Source: a virus | Virus record (IMG/VR): IMGVR_UViG_3300047552_001845 | Location: 1 to 44,678 of that record | Direction: 5' to 3' (one strand) | DNA: 44,678 bases | Part shown: positions 37,151 to 44,678 of the stretch, piece after piece | How positions within the stretch are numbered: position 1 is the first letter of the stretch | Layout: each line of letters starts with the position of its first letter | Translations under genes and position numbers: made by a program | The notes under the pieces: generated by a model | Told to the model about the DNA's origin: nothing | Databases searched by the model: none | The model's input: the letters and a program-made list of their open reading frames with translations, nothing else

Positions 37151-37585
37151 ATGCCACTTATCGTACCAGCACCCGTACAGGAGCCAGATCGCGACAAAGT
37201 CATAAAAGAAGGGAAGCCGCGCCGCACTAAGAAAATCAAGAGGGCCGCGCCTGAACCTAACAGCGCCATATCACAACCAACTTCTCTACTGACGGAGGAA
37301 CAAGCCAATTCTTTAGCAGAGAGAAAACAGCAGCACGCAGATCTAGTGGCTCGAATAGAGCCTATTAAGCAAATGCTATCTAGCGCACTAGAGAGCGTGA
37401 AAGGAGCTAAGATGGCGCCCTTCACTCTCGACATATCTGATAATCCAGTGCTTATGAAGATCGCTAAGAAAGTATTTAAAAGAAGAAAAACATCGATCGA
37501 TCTAGCTGAGTATTTGCAACTAGTAGAGATGCTAAAAGCAAAGCAGCTCTCAGAAATCGAAACCTATAAAGGGAATACGATTTAA
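37151..37585 (+). CDS. hypothetical protein, 144 residues
   Basis: Begins at the base after the preceding stop, behind GAGAGG. The N-terminus is Pro-rich then basic (KPRRTKKIKRAAPEPN), followed by helices (LTEEQANSLAERKQQHADLV; FKRRKTSIDLAEYLQLVEML). No family recognised. Operon position suggests a late structural or assembly role. Confidence 0.55.
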   Translation: MPLIVPAPVQEPDRDKVIKEGKPRRTKKIKRAAPEPNSAISQPTSLLTEEQANSLAERKQQHADLVARIEPIKQMLSSALESVKGAKMAPFTLDISDNPVLMKIAKKVFKRRKTSIDLAEYLQLVEMLKAKQLSEIETYKGNTI

Positions 37586-37603
37586 TAATAATAAGAGGTA
37601 CCT

Positions 37604-37849
37604 ATGGCCAATATGAAGGAAGCTCAAAAACAAGCGATAGCAGAACTCTATGTGAAGCTACTCCCTTATCTAATGAAAGACTTCTACTACAAGGCTGATG
37701 TAGATGCTGTTTTGCGCGACCACAACATAGAGTCTGATACCGTTGATTTCTATGCGAAGCAACGCCTGGCCGCCCTTCAAACCTCTCTAGATAATGGAGA
37801 AGAAGCTTACGACCTGATAGAGCCTCTAGTGGCTTTAGATTTAGACTAA
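37604..37849 (+). CDS. hypothetical helical protein, 81 residues
   Basis: MANMKEAQKQAIAELYVKLL, all helical and acidic at the end (DLIEPLVALDLD). Start behind AAGAGGT. Small partner-type protein of the late operon; function unknown. Confidence 0.55.
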   Translation: MANMKEAQKQAIAELYVKLLPYLMKDFYYKADVDAVLRDHNIESDTVDFYAKQRLAALQTSLDNGEEAYDLIEPLVALDLD

Positions 37850-37863
37850 GGGGCTCATCTACT

Positions 37864-39345
37864 ATGGCAACCAGTACCACCATTATTACACTAGAGGAGC
37901 TAGAAGCTCTCACACAAGCATACGAAGCAGCTTACGTAGAACAGATAAGAGATACGGCGCCACTATTAGTTAGGAGTGTAAACGATCTATCTGTTGTTGT
38001 GGATGGAGTAGAAAAGACACTAAGTCTCTACAGCTCCACCAATAGCAGCCAACCACAACAAATGACTGGAGAGGCCGGGCCGTTCTCTTCTACATCTACT
38101 CTTATTGGTAAAGGAAAGAATGCCCACTATAAGGTTGTTGCCGGCGTCACTATCCCAGAAACAGCCTTCTCTAAGTACGTAGAGAAGTGTCTTAGTTGTG
38201 ATGGAAGATTCCTATTCGAATTCGAGATGCTGCCAGACGGAGCGTTCTTCCTTCAGCTAGGTAATATTCTTGATGAAATAGAGGGAGCGATCGGCGCCCT
38301 TAATAAAGCATTTTCTCCAAACACTAAGCTAATAGAACAGCTATGCGCCTTTCTTAACATGCTAGGCTCTATAGCATGTCCCCAAGATCTAATAGCTCTA
38401 GCAATGGCTATTCAGCTAATGATCAATAGGAAGATGACTTATGCTCTTCAGATCAAACTCAACTGGTGGGGTCTATTTGGATTCGCCATTAAGTGGTTCA
38501 TAGAGACTCTGTCTTCCCTAATAGATCAACTAGCTCAAATGCTAGAGGCTCCATTGAAATGCTTATTAGCCGCGCTCACAGCTGGTCTAGAAACAGTGAG
38601 AGCTTTTGATGCGGCATTCACTACCGCCTCCAATACGCCCAATAAGGCGGCGCTAGCCATCGACCCTAAGACGCAGCGAGTAACGTTCTCTCTTAGCGGA
38701 GACAGTATATTTGATACCAAGTATGAGGAAGTAGCTGTAGCTCCACCTAACGTACCTACTGAACTCGTAACGGGTTTAGAAAGAGGAACTTCTATAGCTG
38801 CTATTAGCGCGGGCGGTATAAGAACAGTTCCGGATTCAGCTGCCGCGTTTGACGCAATTCAAAACGTAGCAATGGCCGCCATACCTAACATCTACGATCT
38901 ATCATTACCGGAACAACTAGTTCTTCTAAACAAAACAGCTATAGAAGAAATAGAAGCTCTACGTCTCAAAATACAAGAGGCGCTTGGTTCGGTGAAGCGC
39001 CTCGTCTCTAATAATAAAATACTAGAGATACGCCTTATGCTAGATATCAAATTCCTAATGGGTATTGCCGGCCTCCTTGTTTACTTAGGATCGCTAGACA
39101 GTCTCTCCGATCTATGTAGGCCAGAGAACGCGCCCAACCTAACCAAAATCATAGAAGACATGACTGGTGCAGAAGACGTACAGCTAGTACGATCCTCTAC
39201 TACTAATAGCAAATTTGATGTCTCTTACTCTCTTAATGGTAAGACCAATCAAACATCTATTGCTTCATGTCTTGCTGCGCGAGAAGAAGCTGAATCTGCA
39301 GCCAAGAATCTGGATGCGCTACTAAGAGAATTATCTAATGGATAG
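37864..39345 (+). CDS. hypothetical late protein with hydrophobic helices, 493 residues
   Basis: MATSTTIITLEELEALTQAY behind AAGGGG. Long helical protein with hydrophobic stretches around residues 203-225 (WWGLFGFAIKWFIETLSSLI) and about 400 (FLMGIAGLLVYLGSL). Cys pairs are few. It ends overlapping the portal start by eight bases, so expression is coupled. Possibly a virion or portal-associated protein; no motif recognised. Confidence 0.55.
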   Translation: MATSTTIITLEELEALTQAYEAAYVEQIRDTAPLLVRSVNDLSVVVDGVEKTLSLYSSTNSSQPQQMTGEAGPFSSTSTLIGKGKNAHYKVVAGVTIPETAFSKYVEKCLSCDGRFLFEFEMLPDGAFFLQLGNILDEIEGAIGALNKAFSPNTKLIEQLCAFLNMLGSIACPQDLIALAMAIQLMINRKMTYALQIKLNWWGLFGFAIKWFIETLSSLIDQLAQMLEAPLKCLLAALTAGLETVRAFDAAFTTASNTPNKAALAIDPKTQRVTFSLSGDSIFDTKYEEVAVAPPNVPTELVTGLERGTSIAAISAGGIRTVPDSAAAFDAIQNVAMAAIPNIYDLSLPEQLVLLNKTAIEEIEALRLKIQEALGSVKRLVSNNKILEIRLMLDIKFLMGIAGLLVYLGSLDSLSDLCRPENAPNLTKIIEDMTGAEDVQLVRSSTTNSKFDVSYSLNGKTNQTSIASCLAAREEAESAAKNLDALLRELSNG

Positions 39346-41023
39346 AAAACTAATGGAATTGATTGGTTTGGATCCCGCCGGCTCTTCTACCTCTACTAAA
39401 GACGCTACCTCTGCGGTAATGCGTACGAAAGTCGTTAAGTCACCAATCAAAGAATACGGCGGGCGCCATAGAGAATACTTCTACAAACCAGAATACGACT
39501 TCGCAGACATAGAGCGAGCACAAGATGCAGACTCCTACATTGCTCAGTCTATTAAGAAAAAGAGTCAGAAGTTTCTATTAGCGGGCTACGAGTTTATTGG
39601 AGAGAACCAAAAAACAGTAGAGTACATTGTTAAGAGAATAGCCCAGCTAGAGATCGCTCAACAGAAGCCATTTCCCATTCTACTGCTTCAAACTGTAGCT
39701 GACGTAGAAAGGTTTCAGAATGCTCTATGGGTTATTAAGAGAGATGCAGAGAACTCGGGCGGCAAGCCTTACAGAATCAACGGTACAGAAATAGATCCAA
39801 TAGCAGGTATTTTCATCCCGCCCTTTGCTTCGCTCCAGTGGAAGCACAACAAGAGCGGCAAACTTACTAAAATCAAACAAGTAATAGAAGGTGTTGAGAA
39901 GCCACCTGAGTGGAAAGCAGAAGACTGCATTCACTTCTATATGAATAGAAGACCAGGCTACACGGTAGGAAGCCCCACTCTGTTCCCTGCCATCGACGAT
40001 GTTAAGCTATTACGGAAGATTGAAGAGAATGTAGAAGACCTAATCAGTTCTAATCTCTTCCCCCTATACCACTATCAGATTGGTAATGAGAAGTATCCGG
40101 CGGCCCGTAACATAGGAAGCGGTCTAAGTGAAGAAGAGCAAGTAGCCGCTCAGCTTGAGTACATGCCTGCAAGCGGCGTCTATATCTCTGACTATCGTCA
40201 CAAGATAGAAGTTTTAGGTTCTGAAGGCAAAGCTCTCCGTATCGACTACTACCTGACTTACTTCAAGAACCGCGTATTCAGTGCTCTAGGGATGAGCGCC
40301 ACTGACTTTGGCGAGTCCGACTCCAACAATAAATCAACTGCTGGTGTTCAGAGTAAAGCCCTAACAGAGAGCGTAGAGTCGATGCAGCAACTAATGAAGT
40401 GCTTTATCGACACGTACCTAATACGTCCTCTCTTATTGGAATCAGACTTTAAATTCGATGTAATGGCGCCCGAGAACATCGTTGAAATTCAGTTCGGCAA
40501 GATCGATATCAACGAGCAGAGCGTCAAACACAACGAAATCAACCAACTCTATCAGTCTAATATGCTTACGCACGAAGAAGCGCGTAAGATGATTGGCAAG
40601 CGCCCAATCAAAAATGAAGAGTCTCTCAACTACAACAAGTTCCCCAATAGAGGAGAACTAGCTAGAGAGGCCGCAGCAAAAGCAGGGGCAGCGGGCTCCA
40701 ACAACACCTCCAACCAACACGGCTCATCTAGAAGGAAGTCATCTAAAGATGAAGCTCTAGATAAGATTAGATCCGTCCGTTCTCTGTCGGAACTGCACGA
40801 TCTTCTAAAAGAAGAACTTATTATTAGGAGATTGGTCGCGGCGACATCACACCAATGGTCTCATATTAGCGATATTTTAGATAAAGTAGAAAACGATCTC
40901 GACAATCTCTTAGAGCCTATTGCTATTTATAGGGAACACGAAATCGAACTACCTATCGAAGATACGATCTTCCTGCTAGAAGATGCAATCTTAGACTTAA
41001 TGCAATTACAAGAAGAAAACTAA
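39338..41023 (+). CDS. portal protein
   Basis: 561 residues. The head-to-tail connector signature is seen in order: YDFADIERAQDADSYIAQSI (clip-side start), IPPFASLQWKHN, then HFYMNRRPGYTVGSPTLFPA with PTLFPAIDDV leading to a long helix, and AlaLeuGlyMet-type VFSALGMSATDFGE ahead of the crown/stem region with Gln- and Glu-rich helices. Length suits a portal. It lies between terL and the protease/capsid genes, the usual order. The C-terminal 100 residues form an extra coiled coil (LSELHDLLKEELIIRRLVAA). Confidence 0.85.
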   Translation: MDRKLMELIGLDPAGSSTSTKDATSAVMRTKVVKSPIKEYGGRHREYFYKPEYDFADIERAQDADSYIAQSIKKKSQKFLLAGYEFIGENQKTVEYIVKRIAQLEIAQQKPFPILLLQTVADVERFQNALWVIKRDAENSGGKPYRINGTEIDPIAGIFIPPFASLQWKHNKSGKLTKIKQVIEGVEKPPEWKAEDCIHFYMNRRPGYTVGSPTLFPAIDDVKLLRKIEENVEDLISSNLFPLYHYQIGNEKYPAARNIGSGLSEEEQVAAQLEYMPASGVYISDYRHKIEVLGSEGKALRIDYYLTYFKNRVFSALGMSATDFGESDSNNKSTAGVQSKALTESVESMQQLMKCFIDTYLIRPLLLESDFKFDVMAPENIVEIQFGKIDINEQSVKHNEINQLYQSNMLTHEEARKMIGKRPIKNEESLNYNKFPNRGELAREAAAKAGAAGSNNTSNQHGSSRRKSSKDEALDKIRSVRSLSELHDLLKEELIIRRLVAATSHQWSHISDILDKVENDLDNLLEPIAIYREHEIELPIEDTIFLLEDAILDLMQLQEEN

Positions 41024-41067
41024 TAGCTCACTAACCCGTAATTATCTACCGAGGACAAAGTACCACC

Positions 41068-42630
41068 ATGGCAGCAGATACCACTAAGCCAGATATTGAT
41101 ATTGGCTTTATCAGAATCAAAGGCGACGAGTTTAAAGACACGGCCTCCATCGACAGCATCCTTACCAGCGGAAGAAAGCTACAGATTGACTTCGACTTCT
41201 CTCATGGCGGGAAGCTTATCAATCGCCGCATCTACTCCACTAAGGGACAGAAGCGCGTCGCACAAACTCTAACTGATAAACCCCTTAACATCGATCACTC
41301 AGATTCGGCTAATTCAATCATTGGTCGCCTAACCAAAGCAAATGTAGTCAGCCTCGCAGCAGAGGCCAAAGCATTCGCTGCTAAAGCTCGCATCAGCGAA
41401 GACAAGATCAACGATCTCATCTACGGAATGGAGAATCTAGACTACGAGAAGATCGCCACCATTCTTACCAAAGAGAAACTTCTACGTCTTAGTGGATGGA
41501 AAGGCGTCTCTAAGATTACAGCCAGCGCTGTTGTTAGTGACGAAGAAGCAATCAAGCGTTTCCTAGATAGGCGCTTCCTTAACTTCTCTGCAGAACAGCT
41601 ACCAGCAGCACGCGTCTGTAGCATCTGTCTGAAAGATTCTATTAATGGAGAAGGTTGCGAACACTGGCCTGGAGAAACCTACGATGGTAAGCTATGCTTC
41701 ACTATTGCTGGTGAAATGAAAGGCATCGGGGCCGCCGTAGTAATGCATCCAGGCGACACAGATAGTATTTTGACAGCAATGTCATTCGTTGATAATGATT
41801 CTAGCGAATACACGCAGCCGCTAATTGTGGATGCACAGATCAAGGTTATTACTGGAGATAGTATGGAAGATACAGACACTAATAATAAGAAGGTTTTCCC
41901 GCTCGGTGACGGAACTGAAGAGACTCCCGCTTCGACTGATGCGATTCTAGGAGAACTTGATAAGATGAAAGAGACGCCAGTAGAAGGTGAAGGTGAGAAC
42001 AAGCCAGAGCCAGTAGATACGGCTACTGACGTACCTAGTACTAATGATGCCGCTCGTCGTGTTAGCGAGCTTACTAAAGACCTAGAAACTCTCAAAGAAG
42101 AGCTAGCTGCTAAAGATAAGCTAATCAGTGAAAGAGACGCCCAGCTCGCAGAGAAGGACTCTCTTATCGCTACCAAGGACACGGAGCTAGCAAACACTAT
42201 CAAGAAAACCGAAGATTCTATTAAGGTTTTCCGCGACAACCATGGACGCGTAGTTAAGCTAGGAGAAATGCTGAAAACCAAGGAACAAAATATTCTTGAC
42301 CAGATGAAACCAGTCCTCGCATCTTTGAATGCAGAACTCGCCAGCGACTCTCTTGAAGGGGTTCTGGCCGCGCTTAAAACCATAGATCTTAAGAAGATCA
42401 AGAATTTCATGGATTCGGGCCTACAGCGTGAGAACGTTAAACCAGTAGAGAGTCCAGTTATCGATCACAACGATAACAGCCCCAAGACCCCTGTTTACAC
42501 TGATTACGAAGCTAAGCAAGTAGCTATCTACAAAGATAAGCTAGCAAAGGAAGGAAAAGCATCTGCTGATGCGTTTCTAAGAAACGTAAAGAAGAATGGC
42601 TGGCTTCCAAAGAACTTCACAATCATCTAA
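41068..42630 (+). CDS. prohead protease fused to scaffold-like coiled coil
   Basis: 520 residues. N-terminal part: KPLNIDHSDS (candidate catalytic H77) followed by IIGRL, and later VCSICL, CEHWPGETYDGKLCF and KGIGAAVVMHPGD, an arrangement typical of phage capsid-maturation proteases, where a CxxC..CxHWPG knuckle follows the active fold. The catalytic Ser is not certain. From about residue 310 to 445 a long Glu/Lys coiled coil (SELTKDLETLKEELAAKDKL) looks like a scaffolding rod. Position after portal and before capsid supports this. Confidence 0.65.
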   Translation: MAADTTKPDIDIGFIRIKGDEFKDTASIDSILTSGRKLQIDFDFSHGGKLINRRIYSTKGQKRVAQTLTDKPLNIDHSDSANSIIGRLTKANVVSLAAEAKAFAAKARISEDKINDLIYGMENLDYEKIATILTKEKLLRLSGWKGVSKITASAVVSDEEAIKRFLDRRFLNFSAEQLPAARVCSICLKDSINGEGCEHWPGETYDGKLCFTIAGEMKGIGAAVVMHPGDTDSILTAMSFVDNDSSEYTQPLIVDAQIKVITGDSMEDTDTNNKKVFPLGDGTEETPASTDAILGELDKMKETPVEGEGENKPEPVDTATDVPSTNDAARRVSELTKDLETLKEELAAKDKLISERDAQLAEKDSLIATKDTELANTIKKTEDSIKVFRDNHGRVVKLGEMLKTKEQNILDQMKPVLASLNAELASDSLEGVLAALKTIDLKKIKNFMDSGLQRENVKPVESPVIDHNDNSPKTPVYTDYEAKQVAIYKDKLAKEGKASADAFLRNVKKNGWLPKNFTII

Positions 42631-42661
42631 TAATTCACCTATCATTTAGAGGAACCTCACA

Positions 42662-43981
42662 ATGGCTATCAGACAGATTGCAACTAACTTCAACACTCGT
42701 GCCGATATGGGGACTGAGATCCACCCTCACGTCTTCGAGTCCGGCGATGTTTACCGTCCCAAGGGCTCTAACCGCGCAGACAAGGATGGCGGTTCGTCTC
42801 ACCAGTTTGCTCCCTTCATGCCAGTAGTTTGGCAAGATACCCGTACTGGAGGCGCCCGCGATTGGTTCTGCCTCATGATGGGTAAGATTGTCGGCCTTAC
42901 CGCTGACGGCTGGGTTTATCCAGCTGGTCTACGCCTTGAGATCGAGGCTGCTGCTGGCGGTGACACAATCTTCACCTACACGGCAGATGACGTAGATCAG
43001 AAGGTAATGGATATCGTAACAGGCAGCTATGTTACCGCTGCTGGTGTTCGCACTAAGACTGCTGTTCAGGCGGCACTACTTGAGCGTGGTTTAATTGCTG
43101 CGGGCGAAACCATTCTCGACTACTTCAAGAAGCCTGTAGGTTCCATTCTACAGGTATGCTACTCGCCGTTCTCAATTGATGACGCAACTGATCCAACCAA
43201 GCTAAAGTACACCAACTACCTGAAGCAGAAGGGTATTCAGTACACCACCAAGACCCAGATGCATCTTCCAATGGTGCCTTTCCAGACTGCAGCATCTGAT
43301 ACGATTCCTGCCGCTCTAGCCGGCGCCGCTGCTGCATTTGGTACTCTTGGAGTGCACGTGCCTGCAGAAGTAGTAGCTCTTACCCGTTACGAGCTAATTG
43401 ATGCAACCGATTACGTTGCTCTATTCCTAGATGAAGTTAACGTTGCTAAGAACACCGAGCGTTCTCCCATCGAGTGCTCCAACAGCGCCGTACTAGTTCG
43501 TGAGATCAAGCTAGACTACAGCGCTGGTCTAACTGGCAAGGAACGTATTGCTAATGCAGTAGCTCGTCTCCGTAGAACTGGTGACTTCTTCGTTGATGAA
43601 GAAGTAGGTGTTATCTTTATGTACGAGAGCGGCGGAAACGCAGTAGTCGGTGCAGGAGCAACCGTCTCTTATTACATCTATGATGGTGCCTTCACCGCAA
43701 GTGACGTAACCAAGTATATGTGCGTAGAGGGTCTCGTTAAGCCTGGCGATTACGTCAAGTTGACCGAGCGCTCGAACCTAACCAAGTGGATTTCTGGCAC
43801 TGATGACGAGAGTCTAAAGCTAGGCCGTGTCCACGGTGTCGTACGCGAACCCAATGGTCTCGTAGATCAAGTTCGTACTACCTCTGGTCTTCCAGGCTCT
43901 GCTACTGCCGGCTACAGCGCGAACGTAGTTGCTACTAACGCTGCAAACCTAATTGCCAAGATCGTGCTAGACGTACGCTAA
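42662..43981 (+). CDS. virion structural protein, 439 residues
   Basis: MAIRQIATNFNTRADMGTEI behind AGAGGAA. Beta-rich, Gly/Ala/Thr-rich (AAAGGDTIFTYTADDVD; GAGATVSYYIYDGAFTASDV) and ending LIAKIVLDVR. Located between the protease and the capsid gene, where head-decoration or minor capsid proteins are often found. A strong terminator-like structure follows, so it may be expressed more than downstream genes. It could alternatively be a second capsid protein. Confidence 0.65.
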   Translation: MAIRQIATNFNTRADMGTEIHPHVFESGDVYRPKGSNRADKDGGSSHQFAPFMPVVWQDTRTGGARDWFCLMMGKIVGLTADGWVYPAGLRLEIEAAAGGDTIFTYTADDVDQKVMDIVTGSYVTAAGVRTKTAVQAALLERGLIAAGETILDYFKKPVGSILQVCYSPFSIDDATDPTKLKYTNYLKQKGIQYTTKTQMHLPMVPFQTAASDTIPAALAGAAAAFGTLGVHVPAEVVALTRYELIDATDYVALFLDEVNVAKNTERSPIECSNSAVLVREIKLDYSAGLTGKERIANAVARLRRTGDFFVDEEVGVIFMYESGGNAVVGAGATVSYYIYDGAFTASDVTKYMCVEGLVKPGDYVKLTERSNLTKWISGTDDESLKLGRVHGVVREPNGLVDQVRTTSGLPGSATAGYSANVVATNAANLIAKIVLDVR

Positions 43982-43984
43982 AAC

Positions 43985-44055
43985 GTACGTAAGTGAAGTG
44001 AGGCCGTTAGTTCGGCCTGAGCTTAGCTCGCGGCCCACTTCATTCTCTTTTTTCA
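43985..44055 (+). terminator. terminator or attenuator before the capsid gene
   Basis: AAGTG..GGCCG..CGGCC..CACTT with an inner AGTTCGGCCTGAGC loop, followed by ATTCTCTTTTTTC. It lies 40-100 bases ahead of the capsid start, so it may tune capsid expression. Confidence 0.65.
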
Positions 44056-44093
44056 AATCTAACTCTAACTCTCATTTCGAGGAACTAACAATA

Positions 44094-44678
44094 ATGGCTT
44101 CTACAACTTTTAAGGATTTTCGTAAGGTCGGGAATGGCGATACCATTGAGATGGTAGACTATTCTCTAGAGCTACCTGGTGAGCTAACCGCAGACACCAG
44201 CAGCGCAGACTTTCGCAAGAACGCATCTCTAGTAGCTGATGCATGGCGTCGTGGTGGTCGGGCTTCCGATGACACCTACGTCCCCTGGGCAGGCTTCTTC
44301 GATGCTCTTGTTAAGGAGCGCGACGCAAAGCGCAATGGCGTAGCTCGTGACAACGCCTCCGTAACCACTGGTAACTTCATCAACATGCTAGAAGTTGCCA
44401 CCTCCACCGTAGTGCGCGAGCAGATCGAGCCGATTCTCGCAATCACTGGTCTATTCCAGACTGTTAGACAGAAGCACCTTATGACCCAGATGATTACTGG
44501 TGTTGTTGGTGGTGCAGTGGCTGCAGGCGAGTACGACGAAGGCGGTAACCCACCTGAGGTTTCGTTCTCAATGAACACTGGCTATCAGGTAGCCACCGTA
44601 GGCAAGTCCGGTATTATGGCTTCCTTCACCGACGAGGCTCTACGTTATGCTTCGTGGGATCTAATGGGAATCTATATG
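44094..44678 (+). CDS. major capsid protein (probable), 3' end outside window
   Basis: 195 codons, no stop before the window edge. Start ATG behind CGAGGAAC. The sequence begins MASTTFKDFRKVGNGDTIEM, then continues with NMLEVATSTVVREQIEPIL, GVVGGAVAAGEYDEGGNPPE and YQVATVGKSGIMASFTDEAL. Strand-turn-strand E-loop-like segments, an N-arm followed by a VREQIEPIL helix, and the place after protease suggest an HK97-fold capsid protein. The C-terminal P-domain and A-domain are not seen. Confidence 0.7.
   Translation, partial: MASTTFKDFRKVGNGDTIEMVDYSLELPGELTADTSSADFRKNASLVADAWRRGGRASDDTYVPWAGFFDALVKERDAKRNGVARDNASVTTGNFINMLEVATSTVVREQIEPILAITGLFQTVRQKHLMTQMITGVVGGAVAAGEYDEGGNPPEVSFSMNTGYQVATVGKSGIMASFTDEALRYASWDLMGIYM

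Overview
The window is a fragment of a large tailed double-stranded DNA phage (Caudoviricetes-like). The clear hallmarks are a terminase large subunit, a portal protein, a protease/scaffold protein and the start of a probable HK97-type major capsid protein. Genes are densely packed and start behind GGAGG-type ribosome binding sites, so the host is a bacterium. I cannot name it from the sequence.

Layout. (1) 1-5.6 kb, minus strand: an operon of hypothetical proteins, including three tandem paralogs, followed by small single-gene units. (2) 5.6-7.2 kb: about 1.5 kb without a gene, rich in short repeats. (3) 7.2-7.9 kb, plus strand: a lone gene whose C-terminus looks like sigma-factor region 4. 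(4) 8.0-18.4 kb, minus strand: tightly packed small units. Most begin with the same 20-bp element, consensus TTTATTATAGAWGTTGGAGG, and end with a hairpin terminator, often with a UUCG loop. I count 37 copies between 4.36 and 18.27 kb. Some units encode microproteins (several zinc-ribbon-like, two membrane proteins). At least a dozen encode no convincing protein and look like standalone structured RNAs, including a tRNA-Leu(CAA) and tRNA-like elements without a recognisable anticodon loop. (5) 18.5-23.7 kb, minus strand: a 1445-residue protein with features of a single-chain two-barrel RNA polymerase (motif NGDDDGD), behind a basic repeat protein. (6) 23.8-25.8 kb: two small genes around a roughly 1.2-kb highly structured region that I read as one large noncoding RNA. 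(7) 25.83-26.13 kb: a divergent control region with four similar repeats carrying TATAAT-like boxes. (8) 26.1 kb to the end, plus strand: the late module, comprising a 1308-residue protein with a DEDDh exonuclease-like and a staphylococcal-nuclease-like domain, terL, several virion proteins, portal, protease/scaffold, a structural protein and the start of the capsid gene, which runs off the window.

How it may work together (inference): the phage seems to carry its own transcription machinery, a polymerase and a sigma-like factor, together with a large set of near-identical compact promoters. This would let it drive many tiny transcripts, coding and noncoding, independently of host promoters, while the late module uses a different repeated control element. 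The RNA array, the large noncoding RNA and the polymerase/sigma/promoter combination are the parts most worth following up.
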